Below, piece after piece: positions 25,455-35,264 of a stretch of 64,000 nucleotides of DNA. The stretch spans positions 1-64,000 of the forward strand of contig CBDHHO010000001.1 of assembly GCA_965263485.1 (NCBI GenBank), given 5' to 3'. Within the stretch, counting starts at the first letter, position 1, and each line of letters opens with the position of its first letter. The translations under genes and the position numbers were made by a program. The stretch comes from Haliotispira sp965263485. Lineage in GTDB: Bacteria > Spirochaetota > Spirochaetia > SP-2023. The notes beneath the pieces are model-generated. The model saw only the letters and a list, made by a program, of their open reading frames with translations. It ran no database searches and had not been told where the DNA came from.

Positions 25455-26467
25455 CCTCGCAGCCGTTTCAGGCGCAGCAGAAATTCACGCAGAGGCTGTA
25501 CGTAGCGGGGGTCAATGCAGGATGCTTCGACCAGTTCCACCTTTGGATAAGTCTGACGCAAAGCCTCGGCTTGCTCTCTTTGGGAGGGAAGGTCAATCTT
25601 ATTGGCCAGGATGGCCCAAGGTTTCTCCAGCAGCAAGGTTTGGAACTGCACATCATAGCGGGCCAGTTCGGAACGCAGCTGACTCACGACCTGCACACAG
25701 TTTTCGGTTGCCACATCCAGCACAAACAACAAAGCGGCGGCGCGAGAGATATGGCTAAGGAATTGGAGACCCAGACCACTGCCCTCGGCAGCACCCTCAA
25801 TAATGCCCGGAATATCGGCAATCACAATATCTTCGTCAAAGACTTTCAACACACCTAGGTTGGGTACCGTAGTGGTAAAGGGATAAGCACCGACCTTGGG
25901 ATCTGCGTTAGTCAAGAGGTTTTGCAATGAGGATTTACCGGCGTTAGGCAGGCCCACCAGACCGATGTCGGCGATCAGACGCAGTTCCAGACGATAGTAG
26001 GCTTTCTCACCCGCTTCACCCTCTTGGGCAAAGCGCGGTAGTTGACGGCGCGGCCCCTTGAAGTGATGGTTGCCCTTGCCGCCCCGACCTCCGCGCAGCA
26101 GCACGTAAGGCTGGTCGTCTCCCAGCTTCACAGTATCGAGTATCTGTCGGCTGCTCTCCACATCATAAATCACGGTACCCGGGGGAACCAATATGTGGGC
26201 ATCGGAGCCGCGGTGCCCACTGCGACAGCCGCCCTCACCCTTCTTGCCGTTGCCTGCGGCAACTTCGTGGATACCCGCTAGGTGCGACAGGGTATTGAGA
26301 TTATGGGAGATGCTGATGATGACGTTACCGCCATCACCGCCATCTCCACCATCAGGCCCGCCTTTGGGACGGCAGCGCTCGCGTAGAAAGGACACCGCAC
26401 CATCTCCACCCTTGCCTCCGGCAAGCTCCAAGTGTACGGAATCGATAAATGATCGGCTGCGGCCCAT
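25451..26467 (-). CDS. obgE: GTPase ObgE/CgtA
   Basis: The 338-residue protein has the glycine-rich Obg fold at the amino end (FIDSVHLELAGGKGGDGAVSF, GGDGGDGGNV) and a GTPase domain with G1 GLPNAGKSS, G3 DIPGIIEGA and G4 NKID. The optional carboxyl OCT domain is absent. Obg assists 50S subunit assembly and stress signalling. It lies in the usual rplU-prp-rpmA-obgE-nadD order and is translationally coupled to nadD. Confidence 0.95.
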   Translation of the reverse strand: MGRSRSFIDSVHLELAGGKGGDGAVSFLRERCRPKGGPDGGDGGDGGNVIISISHNLNTLSHLAGIHEVAAGNGKKGEGGCRSGHRGSDAHILVPPGTVIYDVESSRQILDTVKLGDDQPYVLLRGGRGGKGNHHFKGPRRQLPRFAQEGEAGEKAYYRLELRLIADIGLVGLPNAGKSSLQNLLTNADPKVGAYPFTTTVPNLGVLKVFDEDIVIADIPGIIEGAAEGSGLGLQFLSHISRAAALLFVLDVATENCVQVVSQLRSELARYDVQFQTLLLEKPWAILANKIDLPSQREQAEALRQTYPKVELVEASCIDPRYVQPLREFLLRLKRLRG

Positions 26468-26566
26468 AATTTTTCGACCCTAGCGTCATTCCGTAGTGAA
26501 GTCAGTGTTAAATGGCGGATTATTCCACGAACCCGAAAACAACCCCCAAGGTAAGCTCTCAGCTAC

Positions 26567-26827
26567 TCAGGACGCAGCAGTAGTGTCCACCGAGACACGC
26601 TTCTTGCCCAAGGTAAAATGGAAGCGAATCTGTCCGGCTTCCAAAGCGAACAGGGTGTGGTCGCGCCCCGCGCCTACGTTCTTGCCGGGGTGGAAACGGG
26701 TGCCGCGCTGGCGCACAATAATTTCACCAGCCTTGACCAACTGGCCGCCAAAACGTTTGACACCGAGGCGCTTGGATTCTGAATCGCGACCATTTTTGGA
26801 GCTCCCGCCCCCTTTTTTATGTGCCAT
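26567..26827 (-). CDS. rpmA: 50S ribosomal protein L27
   Basis: The 86-residue L27 begins MAHKKGGGSSKNGRDSESKR and has the conserved RQRGTRFHPGKNVGAGRDHTLFAL block. The amino end is the mature bacterial form; no cleavable leader of the Firmicutes type precedes it. AGGAG stands seven bases before the ATG, which fixes the start. It is encoded just after the prp protease gene. Confidence 0.96.
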   Translation of the reverse strand: MAHKKGGGSSKNGRDSESKRLGVKRFGGQLVKAGEIIVRQRGTRFHPGKNVGAGRDHTLFALEAGQIRFHFTLGKKRVSVDTTAAS

Positions 26828-26939
26828 AACTCTACTCCTTGCAGCTGCCTGGAATTTTGTTTTTGCTGTGAGTCAGAAAAGTTGTGGTTCCGGTTGAAAA
26901 TAGTAATTGCCTGAGCCCTTAATAGAATCAGCAGTCGGC

Positions 26940-27281
26940 TCATTCTACATGTTCACATAACTCTAAATCCGGAAACTCCGCGGCCAGATGTCGTAGCCCA
27001 CAGGCCAGCATCAGAGAAACTCCCCGCAAAAGATCGTGTAAAGGCCCCTGGCTCTGTTCGGAAAGAGACTGCAAGCCCCAGCAAAAATGCCCTTCGCGGC
27101 CCAATTCCAAGTTCCAATCCGCAGTTTTCAGACCTTGTGTTTCGAGGTCGTGCAACGCCTCGGCTCCACTGCGCAGCAGGCAACTCAAGGCATTGCATAG
27201 CTCCGGGTGGCGAGCCGGGGCGTGGCCCCGGACCTCTAACCGGGTGATGATTTGGTTGCGCCAGCAAACAGAAGCCTGCAT
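26940..27281 (-). CDS. prp: Prp-type ribosomal-processing cysteine protease
   Basis: The 113-residue protein belongs to the Prp (YsxB, DUF464) family. The catalytic pair is visible as His in RGHAPAR and Cys in PELCNALSCLL, about 10 residues apart as in the family. In Firmicutes and related bacteria Prp removes an amino-terminal leader from L27. Its place between rplU and rpmA is canonical. Because the L27 encoded here has no such leader, the substrate in this organism is unclear. Confidence 0.8.
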   Translation of the reverse strand: MQASVCWRNQIITRLEVRGHAPARHPELCNALSCLLRSGAEALHDLETQGLKTADWNLELGREGHFCWGLQSLSEQSQGPLHDLLRGVSLMLACGLRHLAAEFPDLELCEHVE

Positions 27282-27314
27282 AGTCGGATTGCCAATAAAC
27301 TGGCAAACTAAATG

Positions 27315-27632
27315 TTAGAGGCTGGCCTGGATGTCTTCGACCTTAACCAGGCTGTAGTTCTGGCGGTGGCCCTGTGTTAGGCGGTACTTTTTGCGGCGTT
27401 TGTACTTGAATACTCGCAGTTTCGGCCCTTGGACGACTTTGTTCAGCGTCAGTTTCACGCTGGCACCGGCAACGTAAGGCTGGCCTACCAAGCTTTTCTC
27501 ACCATCGGAGAGCAGCATCACTCTATCGCATTCGAGCGTGCTTCCTTCTGTTTCGCTCAACAGGTCTATCTTCAGGGTCTGGCCTTTGACAGCTTTGTAT
27601 TGTTTCCCTTGAATTTCCACTACTGCGTACAT
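27315..27632 (-). CDS. rplU: 50S ribosomal protein L21
   Basis: From the ATG at 27632 the protein has 105 residues and opens MYAVVEIQGKQYKAVKGQ, as all L21 proteins do. The basic KYKRRKKYRLTQGHRQ stretch lies near the end. A longer frame to 27683 exists, but GGAG seven bases before 27632 and family alignment fix the start. It is the first gene of the translation block, with a good promoter upstream. Confidence 0.96.
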   Translation of the reverse strand: MYAVVEIQGKQYKAVKGQTLKIDLLSETEGSTLECDRVMLLSDGEKSLVGQPYVAGASVKLTLNKVVQGPKLRVFKYKRRKKYRLTQGHRQNYSLVKVEDIQASL

Positions 27633-27737
27633 TGTAATCTCCATGCCAGCATATGAATCGAAGCGAATGCACTTGCGCGGCATTGTGCGAAATTGTCGAT
27701 GGAAACCGCCTCGGAAACCTTCTGCCAGCAGCGCAGA

Positions 27738-27766
27738 ATCATAGCGGTAATGTGAATCCGGGTCAA
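27738..27766 (-). promoter_or_regulatory. Sigma-70 promoter of rplU-nadD
   Basis: On the minus strand TTGACC (27766-27761), a 17-base spacer and TATGAT (27743-27738) form a near-consensus promoter about 105 bases upstream of the rplU start. Confidence 0.65.
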
Positions 27767-27863
27767 TTCCCGCGGCTCCCTGCTGACTTCAATTGAGAAG
27801 CGCACCACTAGATGACAAGAAGAAGAGGTTTCTCCTTGTGTATGATTGTTTTATAATACTATA

Positions 27864-28670
27864 GGGGACCTCTAAAAATCGGCATTGCGATGTAAAATCG
27901 AAAATCCTTCCTTAATCATAACAAAATAGCACAAAAAATAGTTGGATCCAGATTAATTACGATCAATAAATTCTAATAAAATTAGAATTTACATAAAAAA
28001 ATCATTATTTACAGCATTTTAGATACAATTATCCACTATTATGCTGTAATTGAAACATATTTTAACATATTATACACAGTATTTCGTAACCCCATACGAA
28101 ACCTTACCCGATCTATCCCTATACATCGCAACTCTAATCCCCTATTCATGCAATTGCGAAACCATGCAAATATATGCTCCACTTTCGCCCGGGTCTTTGA
28201 CTTGCGGCGGTTACTTTCTAATTGCTTCTCTGTAAGTGAAGTATCTCGATATTTTCGGTGATGAATAAAGTTCCTCCGTAGTTCATTTGTTATCTTTTCA
28301 CTTCGATACGCACTATCCCCATATATCTGCGTGACGCCTCAAAATAGCTGCAAGCACCTGTGAGTCGTGCACATTAGCTGCACTTACTTCGTAAGCTAAA
28401 CTGCTCGTTAGTCGCCGTTGCAATATGATTTTTGTATCCGTAGTGGCTTTTGCTATTTTTCTTTGTCCACCTTGCATCCGTATCTTTTTGCCTCATTTTA
28501 TTCTCGTTTTCCTTGAATGATGGAGGGATTTCATCATTTTTGATCTGCTGGTTTTCTTCTCTGGTATTGCGCTGCACAGGCACTTTGACAAAGCTGGCGT
28601 CCACAATATTCCCTTATTATTGTAATTGAATAATTGTGATTTGTCCAGTGCTGGATTTTTAGAGGTGCCC
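27864..28670 (-). mobile_element. Decayed IS5-family insertion sequence with GGGNACCTCTAAAAATC ends
   Basis: The ends GGGGACCTCTAAAAATC (27864) and GGATTTTTAGAGGTGCCC (28653-28670) are inverted repeats identical in type to those of the miniature elements. ATA flanks both sides as a possible 3-bp target duplication. The interior is a broken transposase on the minus strand. At 807 bp it is shorter than a complete IS5-type element because the amino-terminal half of the transposase is missing. It is the likely relative of the enzyme that spread the miniature copies. The rest of 27633-28843 outside this element and the rplU promoter holds no gene that I can see. Confidence 0.75.
28039..28604 (-). 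pseudogene. IS5-family transposase remnant
   Basis: The minus strand encodes DASFVKVPVQRNTREEN ... KDTDARWTKKNSKSHYGYKNH (first Asp region) up to a stop near 28374. After a frame change it reads GDSAYRSEKITNELR (second Asp) and KTRAKVEHIFAWFRNC (Glu). These are the three DDE regions of IS5-type transposases. The amino-terminal helix-turn-helix half is deleted and at least one frameshift is present, so no active enzyme can be made. Confidence 0.75.
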
Positions 28671-28843
28671 ATATGCTGTACCGTAATCGGATAGTGCAAA
28701 ATATTTATGTTTCTCAAAAAAAAGTATACTGTTTTTCAGTAGAATTCTTGTGATCCTTAAAAAATATGGCGTAACCTTTCGCAGCCCGGTTATCATTTCT
28801 CTTCCAAAGATGCCATAACCTGCGCCCAAATGTCAATACAAGG

Positions 28844-31800
28844 TCAGGTGATTTTCAGAGGTGCCCTTATCTGGTTCAAAAATACAGGCAGGATAAAGAG
28901 GCTGTTTAACAAAGAGCCGGCCAAGCCTGTGGTTATAATCCAGGCAAACATTGACAGCTGAAGATTTCCGCTGAGCAAGAGAGGAATTTGTCCCACTATA
29001 GTGGAAAAAGTGGTCAGAAGTACATGTTTGCTTTTTCTCTTGACAGATATCTCCCCCAAGAGACAGGGGCTACAGCCCGGAAGGAAGTTTCGAACTTCCC
29101 CCCGATATTTGTTGTAAAATGATATGTAATGGTCTATTACAAAAATTACATTATTAACCTGAATCCCCGAGCATATAATCAAAGCAATAAATACCCTATC
29201 AGATAATCCAATATCCATTATGTATAGTAATATCAATATAAAAAACAATGAAACAGGAATGCTTATAATGACAACCAGGGGCATAATCAAGGATTCATAA
29301 AATATTGCAAGAAGAATATATATAAGAATTACAGCCATAAAAAAAGACTTTAAGAACATCTTGTTTTCAGCAATCTTCTCCATCAATCCAGGATCGATGA
29401 AGTACGTATAACCCCTGGGCCAGTGAAACTCCTTCAGGCTGCTGTCTATTCTGTCATACAGTCTCTGAGCATCTGTAACAGGAGAATATATAGTCAAATA
29501 AGCACTTCTCTGGCGATTCTGGCGGTACAAATCCTTGATATAATCCTTTCTTTCAAAATGTCCGATATCACTGAAGTAGATATACTTGCGCTCCCTGTTC
29601 AGCAAGCCTTTCCGGCGGATATCCCGGTAGCTGACACCTCCCAGTTTCCTGTTGCCCATAATGCGCACATCGATTTCCCGCTGGAGCGAATCGTCGGTAT
29701 CAGGACTTTGCCACTTGAGTGAAACAGGCCCGTACAGAGACCAGCGCAGCTGTTGGCTGACCAAGCTGCTATCCAACTGATACTGCTGCAAACGGTCGGG
29801 AAACAGGCGATACTGTATCATCGGGGCCGGTTTCTGAAAATTGAGCACCGAATACGTGAGCAAAGGGCTGCCGCCGTTATTTGCTTTACTGCCGGCAACA
29901 GCTAGGTATTGACTGACTTCCCTTGCCAGTTTGCGGTTTTGCAAGTGTTCAGGGCCCACAATCGCTATTTCCGCCTGCAACTCCTGCTCTGTCCGGCCTT
30001 GAGTGGCATAAACAAAGCCATAGGGCATTTGTGCAGAGTAATCGTCAATCCAGTCGAGGAGTTGCCGGCGCCGAATCAGGTTGGGGTCAAAAATAATACT
30101 GGAGGTCCCTGAATCCCTTTTTGCCCGAGTTTCCACCAGGGTTACTCCGGTAATAGCGCGAATCTGCTCACTAAATTGGAAGATGCTCTGGTCTACAGCG
30201 TCAACATGGAAGCCACTGGGGAGACCAAAATAGACAAAGATCTCTTTTTCACTTGCCATGCCCTGGTTATTTTTGGGCAGAGTAAACAACAGTAAAATGG
30301 ATGCTGTAGCCAAAAGCAATGACGCGGATCTTATGGTCCATAGAGCCTTTCTTCTCCACAATAAAACCTTCAAACAAAGTGAATATACAAAACTTTTGAT
30401 TGGCTCAATTCTCTGTGTAAAATATCCGGTGACACTCCCGATTTTACTTCCGACATTCCATCTCAAACACCCGCCTTCAGAACGAATTCCAAGTAATTTG
30501 AGTATTTTTACTCCCTGAAACAAATGAATATCCCGATTTTTAAGCATGTGTAAAAAACCTGGTAGAAATGCCACATTTACCAAAGTAGAGATGCTGATGA
30601 TGATTGAGAAAGTCTTTCCTGTTGCTTGTAAATTAATCTTATCCTGTAATATAAAAGGAGCAGTAACAATCATCGAGGTCGCAGTGGAAGAAAATAGAGC
30701 CGGAAAAATTTGGATAACAGATTTCAGATGTTCCTGTGAACCTGATTTATTTCGGATTTTCTCTTGCCAGGCGATATTCAAAATGATGCTAATATCTGCA
30801 ACCAAACCTATACTGACATTGAAAACAGATAGACTTTGCAGATTCAGTGTCAATCCGAAGTATCCGAATAGCGATAATGCACTCAGACAGCTCAGCAGAA
30901 TGAAGATCCCACTGACTAGGGCACGGAGAAAGTCTCTGTAAGCTAGGAAGACAAAAGTGATAATGATCCATATGCTGAGTAGTGTGGTATTGAGCAGATC
31001 TTGCAATTTCTCTCTCAGGTCCCTGCCTAAGTCATATACAACTCGTTGTCTGTACTTCGATACATGGTTCGCTTGTCTGAGCCATTGTGCGATGACATCG
31101 TCGACTTGCTTTGAAGTCTGGATAAGGCTTCCTGTGCCCGTATATTTCAGGTAGAGAACAATGCTGCGCCTGCCGTTTACGCGGCTGAGATTCTCTGTTT
31201 CCCTGCTTTGATGGGAAACTTTTGCCACCTGCCCCAGAGGGATTCGGCGGATCTGGTCCGCTGCTCCACTACGTCCACGGAGAACGAGAGGCCAATTGCG
31301 CAGCTCTTCCAGGCTGGCAAAGCGACTATCAAAGGTTACCGCAATGTCATTTTTTTCTGCATGTATTTGGCCTGTTCCTTGTAGACGGTAACTGTTTTGC
31401 AGCTGTGACTGCAACGCGAAAGGATCCAGACGATAGGTGCTGAGTTTATCTTCCTCTACTTCGATATGGATTTCGCGGGGCTCCCCCCCGCCGATTTGCA
31501 CTTCGCCCACTCCGGAAACCCTTTTTACCAGCGGTTTCAGCTCATATTCAGCTAATTGCCGCAGTTCTTCCAGCCCCTCGCCGCCGCGCTGATCTTGAAT
31601 GGCCACAATATAAAATGGTTGATCCTTTGCCGAACTGTACAAAATTTCCGGCTTTTGCACAGAATTCGGGAGTCTTTGATAAATACGGTCACAGATTTCG
31701 CGCAGTTGTAGATAAAATTCGTTGAAATCGCTTGTCGGCAAGAGGTCTATCTCAAGCCGATTCTGATTCATGCTGGCCTGGGTGCGCATTCGGGAAATTC

Positions 31801-32017
31801 CCTGTATGTTTGATACGGCATTTTCAAGAGGAATACCGATGCTTCGCTCGATTTCAGCCGCATCAATACCATAGTGACGAATCAGAACCGTAAAGCGCAG
31901 GCGATTTTGTTCTTCAGGTGCGCCGAGTCGGACTTTGTTCAACCCCACCAATAAGAGCAAGATATAACAACAAAACGCTAGGATGAGGCGTCTGCTGTTT
32001 TGGTACCAGCCCTGCAT
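28844..32017 (-). CDS. RND efflux permease, second of a pair
   Basis: The 1,057-residue protein has the RND layout: an amino-terminal membrane helix, a large periplasmic domain, a central membrane block with an aspartate in helix 4 (IGLVADISIILNIAW), a second periplasmic domain and a final membrane block. It starts six bases after the first permease. The last residues RAPLKIT are encoded by a miniature-element end (GGGCACCTCTGAAAATC), so the original carboxyl terminus has been cut and replaced. The final membrane helix seems present, so the pump may still work, perhaps as the partner in a two-permease complex like MdtB/MdtC. Confidence 0.85.
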   Translation of the reverse strand: MQGWYQNSRRLILAFCCYILLLLVGLNKVRLGAPEEQNRLRFTVLIRHYGIDAAEIERSIGIPLENAVSNIQGISRMRTQASMNQNRLEIDLLPTSDFNEFYLQLREICDRIYQRLPNSVQKPEILYSSAKDQPFYIVAIQDQRGGEGLEELRQLAEYELKPLVKRVSGVGEVQIGGGEPREIHIEVEEDKLSTYRLDPFALQSQLQNSYRLQGTGQIHAEKNDIAVTFDSRFASLEELRNWPLVLRGRSGAADQIRRIPLGQVAKVSHQSRETENLSRVNGRRSIVLYLKYTGTGSLIQTSKQVDDVIAQWLRQANHVSKYRQRVVYDLGRDLREKLQDLLNTTLLSIWIIITFVFLAYRDFLRALVSGIFILLSCLSALSLFGYFGLTLNLQSLSVFNVSIGLVADISIILNIAWQEKIRNKSGSQEHLKSVIQIFPALFSSTATSMIVTAPFILQDKINLQATGKTFSIIISISTLVNVAFLPGFLHMLKNRDIHLFQGVKILKLLGIRSEGGCLRWNVGSKIGSVTGYFTQRIEPIKSFVYSLCLKVLLWRRKALWTIRSASLLLATASILLLFTLPKNNQGMASEKEIFVYFGLPSGFHVDAVDQSIFQFSEQIRAITGVTLVETRAKRDSGTSSIIFDPNLIRRRQLLDWIDDYSAQMPYGFVYATQGRTEQELQAEIAIVGPEHLQNRKLAREVSQYLAVAGSKANNGGSPLLTYSVLNFQKPAPMIQYRLFPDRLQQYQLDSSLVSQQLRWSLYGPVSLKWQSPDTDDSLQREIDVRIMGNRKLGGVSYRDIRRKGLLNRERKYIYFSDIGHFERKDYIKDLYRQNRQRSAYLTIYSPVTDAQRLYDRIDSSLKEFHWPRGYTYFIDPGLMEKIAENKMFLKSFFMAVILIYILLAIFYESLIMPLVVIISIPVSLFFILILLYIMDIGLSDRVFIALIICSGIQVNNVIFVIDHYISFYNKYRGEVRNFLPGCSPCLLGEISVKRKSKHVLLTTFSTIVGQIPLLLSGNLQLSMFAWIITTGLAGSLLNSLFILPVFLNQIRAPLKIT

Positions 32018-32023
32018 TATCCC

Positions 32024-35000
32024 TTATCCCTTATCCCTTTTTCTGCCTTTCCTTCTCCTTCCCTGTCCCAGCAGAGAAGCAAGGGGCAGAATGCAGAGCG
32101 TGAAAAAACTGGAACTGAGCATGCCGCCGATAATCGTCAGGGCAAGATTCTGCTGTCCGGAACTATCCGGGTTGAGGGCCGAAGGCAGTAAAGCGAGGAT
32201 TGTGCTGAGCGTAGTAATTGATATGGCGCGCAGTCGGCGGACCCAGACCATATAGACCTGATGCGGTTTGGGAGCTTTGTCACCGATCTGCCTGCGCAGC
32301 TCCTCGCGTAAGACGATGGCGTTGTTGGCACAAAGGCCGAAGAGAATCAAAATCCCCATAAAAGAGCTGATCGTCAGGCTTTGCCCTGTCAGCCACAGAA
32401 ACATACTGCTGCCCCAAAGAGAGAATGGAATATTCAGCAAAAGTAAAAGAGGCTCGCCAAAAGAGGAGAACTGCATTCCCAGGAAAAAGTAGAGTAAAAG
32501 CAGGGAAACAAACAAAATGAGTACTATTTTTTGTGCGTTTTCGGCAAAGACAGAAGCGGAAATGGAACGGATTGAGAGCGATTCCCTCAATTCAGCGGGG
32601 AAGGCTTGCAGAATTTTTTGCCATTTGCCCTCCCTTTCCAGTCCAATAGAGAGGCTGTCCTTTTGGTTTACTCGCTGTAGAGCTGCGCTACGCTCATAGA
32701 GCCCCAGCCGGGTCAATTGCCCCAGACGCAATTGTCGCAATTCTCCCGGCTTCCCATCTTGGCCTGGGCTCTGAACGGGAATCACCATGCTGCGCAAGTC
32801 ATGGAGACTTTGAATCCGGGCGTAATTGCTTCGCGCCTTCCGGCCGGGGATTTCCAGGCGAATCGGATATAATTCTCCGTCCAGTTCGATTTCGGAGACC
32901 ACCTTGCCTTCGAGAAAGCTCTGCAAAATACTTTGCAGCTGACTGGCAGATATTCCGCTTTGTTCCAGGTATTCTCGCTTGGGGCTGGCCGCAACTTCCC
33001 ATTGTTCTCCCTGGGGGGAAATATCCACCTTTTCTTCGGACATGACCGGAGCGATCTTCTTGCGCAGCTCAGCATCGTCTTTCAGGCTGCTCAACCGATA
33101 AACGGCTTTATCCTGGATTCCGAGTAACTGCATCATTGGGCCTGAGGGAGGATAGGCGGAAATGCGTACTTCGCGCAAATCTACGGAGGCCGTAATGGCA
33201 TCCGCGACTTTTTGCCCGTTGATCAAATCGGCAAATACCAGGTGCAGCCAAGCCTTCTCTCTGGTATTTTCAGGGTTTGCATAATAATAGCTGTCATTGG
33301 CTTCGCCTCCGGATTCGATATAGATATGGGCAATGGGCGAGTTCGCATACTGCTCCAGCGGCACTCTGATGCTTTGGATTTGTTCATGGACAGCCCTTGC
33401 AAGCTCTTTCATGCGCTGAATACTGGTGTTTGGGCTGGCCTCGATTTGCAGCACGACTTCCCTTCCGGGGCTTTCGTTCACAATTTTGCGGGGCAGGACG
33501 ATTAGCAGAGGTACCGTACTAAACAGGGGGACTACAGCCCAAAACAGGCAGATCTTGTAATGGCGGAATACGTTTTTGAGGATCTTGCGATAGCTTCTTT
33601 CCAAGACCGGAAAAAGGTTCAGCCTCAAAATTAAAGCGCTTGGAGAACCTCTTGGAGAACCGCTTGGGAAATGGGCTTCCAACAAGTGGTAGCTCAGCGG
33701 GGCAATGGTCATTGAAACAAAGAAAGAAGAGAGCAGTGCATAGCTCAGGGTCAGGGACAAGTCACGATATATGGCACCGATGACGTTGGGCAAAAACAAA
33801 AGGGGTAAAAAAATCAATATGGAAGTCGCTGTTGCGCCCAATACCGGCATGGCACTGCTCTGTACTACAGCGATCATTTGTTCGATCCCCCGGCAGCAGC
33901 GACGTTTTTCCAGCCCTTCGAGCACGACAACACTGTTATCGACCAGAAGCCCTACAGACAGTGTCAAGGCCGCAAGGGAAATGCGATTTAAGCTCAGGCC
34001 ACTCAAGTACATCAGCAGAACGGTGATCAGCAGTGAAAGGGGTATGGCCAGGATGAGAATCATCGCCATCCTCCAATTGCCCACGAGAAGGAGGACTACG
34101 ACAAATACCATGGCGATGCCCAGAGCGAGGTTTCGGCTCAGACTTCCCAAGGAATCACGTACCTCCTGCGATGCGTCATAAAGAATTTCCAAGCGAAATA
34201 TTCCTTCATATTTTTGCTCCAGTCGGGCAATTTTTTTCCTGAGTTCCCGATTCAGGCGGACGATATTGGCAGAAGCCTGCCGCCGAATAATCAGAGCGAT
34301 GCCCTCCCTCTGGCCGTTGCCAAAATAGGATAACTGCCTGGCGTTTCCCAGGTAAATCTCCGAGCTGAGGTCTTTCAAACGCAGGTAGCCCGAATTTGCA
34401 AAATTTGGGGAAACCCGGAGCGGGAGCTGGCCGAGCTCATTGAGATCTTTCGCCCGGGCCGAACTTTTAAGCAGGTATTCCAAGCGCCCTTCCCGAAAGC
34501 TCCCCGCCGGATACTCAAAATTGGACTGCCGCAGCAGCTGTCCAAGTTGGTCGATTGTCAGGCCGACTGAGCTCAAACGGAGAGGGGGAAGCTCAACTTT
34601 CACCTCCTGTTTTTGCCCGCCTTTTAAAATCACAGTACCTACTCCGGGGGTTTGTTGCAGAGCACTGCGCAGACTGCGGTCAGTCAGTTGCCTCAGCTCC
34701 GACAGCTTTGTTTCGGGATAGAGGCCTAAAATCATGACCGGTTGTTGATTCGGGTCTGTTTTCAGCACAATGGGTTTTGAGGCCTGCTCGGGCAAGCTGG
34801 GGTACCGGGCATCAATCACCTCGCGTACCTGGATTCCGGCGGTGAGCATGTCTGTGCCCCACTGGAACTTCAGTTCGATCAGGGAAAGGGCATTTCGGGA
34901 TAGCGACTGCATCGACTTCAGGCCCTGGATACCCGAAAGCGCATTTTCCAATGGTTTGGTCAGCAGGCTTCGGACATTTGTCGGCGATGCTGCTGAGTAC

Positions 35001-35152
35001 GAACTGATAACCAACAGGCTGGGGATATCAATGGGCGGCGTGAATTCCTGCTTCATGCCGAAGAAACTGATGAGGGAAAAGAACGTAGCGGCGGCATAGA
35101 ATACCATGATGGAGACTGGTCTCCGCAGTACTCGCGCAAGAAAGGTGTTCAT
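32024..35152 (-). CDS. RND efflux permease, first of a pair
   Basis: The 1,042-residue protein begins MNTFLARVLRRPVSIMVFYAAATF and follows the HAE-type RND plan. Helix 4 contains the proton-relay aspartate in LSVGLLVDNSVVVLEGLEKR. It works with the membrane-fusion and TolC-like proteins encoded upstream to move substrates across both membranes. It is followed by the second permease with six bases between them. The start gives the usual short cytosolic amphipathic helix. Confidence 0.9.
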   Translation of the reverse strand: MNTFLARVLRRPVSIMVFYAAATFFSLISFFGMKQEFTPPIDIPSLLVISSYSAASPTNVRSLLTKPLENALSGIQGLKSMQSLSRNALSLIELKFQWGTDMLTAGIQVREVIDARYPSLPEQASKPIVLKTDPNQQPVMILGLYPETKLSELRQLTDRSLRSALQQTPGVGTVILKGGQKQEVKVELPPLRLSSVGLTIDQLGQLLRQSNFEYPAGSFREGRLEYLLKSSARAKDLNELGQLPLRVSPNFANSGYLRLKDLSSEIYLGNARQLSYFGNGQREGIALIIRRQASANIVRLNRELRKKIARLEQKYEGIFRLEILYDASQEVRDSLGSLSRNLALGIAMVFVVVLLLVGNWRMAMILILAIPLSLLITVLLMYLSGLSLNRISLAALTLSVGLLVDNSVVVLEGLEKRRCCRGIEQMIAVVQSSAMPVLGATATSILIFLPLLFLPNVIGAIYRDLSLTLSYALLSSFFVSMTIAPLSYHLLEAHFPSGSPRGSPSALILRLNLFPVLERSYRKILKNVFRHYKICLFWAVVPLFSTVPLLIVLPRKIVNESPGREVVLQIEASPNTSIQRMKELARAVHEQIQSIRVPLEQYANSPIAHIYIESGGEANDSYYYANPENTREKAWLHLVFADLINGQKVADAITASVDLREVRISAYPPSGPMMQLLGIQDKAVYRLSSLKDDAELRKKIAPVMSEEKVDISPQGEQWEVAASPKREYLEQSGISASQLQSILQSFLEGKVVSEIELDGELYPIRLEIPGRKARSNYARIQSLHDLRSMVIPVQSPGQDGKPGELRQLRLGQLTRLGLYERSAALQRVNQKDSLSIGLEREGKWQKILQAFPAELRESLSIRSISASVFAENAQKIVLILFVSLLLLYFFLGMQFSSFGEPLLLLLNIPFSLWGSSMFLWLTGQSLTISSFMGILILFGLCANNAIVLREELRRQIGDKAPKPHQVYMVWVRRLRAISITTLSTILALLPSALNPDSSGQQNLALTIIGGMLSSSFFTLCILPLASLLGQGRRRKGRKRDKG

Positions 35153-35264
35153 CTACAGCTATCTTCCTTGGTTTGTGACCGGGCTCTGGAGAAAGGCGTC
35201 TGGAAAGAAATTCTCCGCCAGAGTTGAGGAAGAGCATGTGGAATACGTCATCACCGACATTAAC

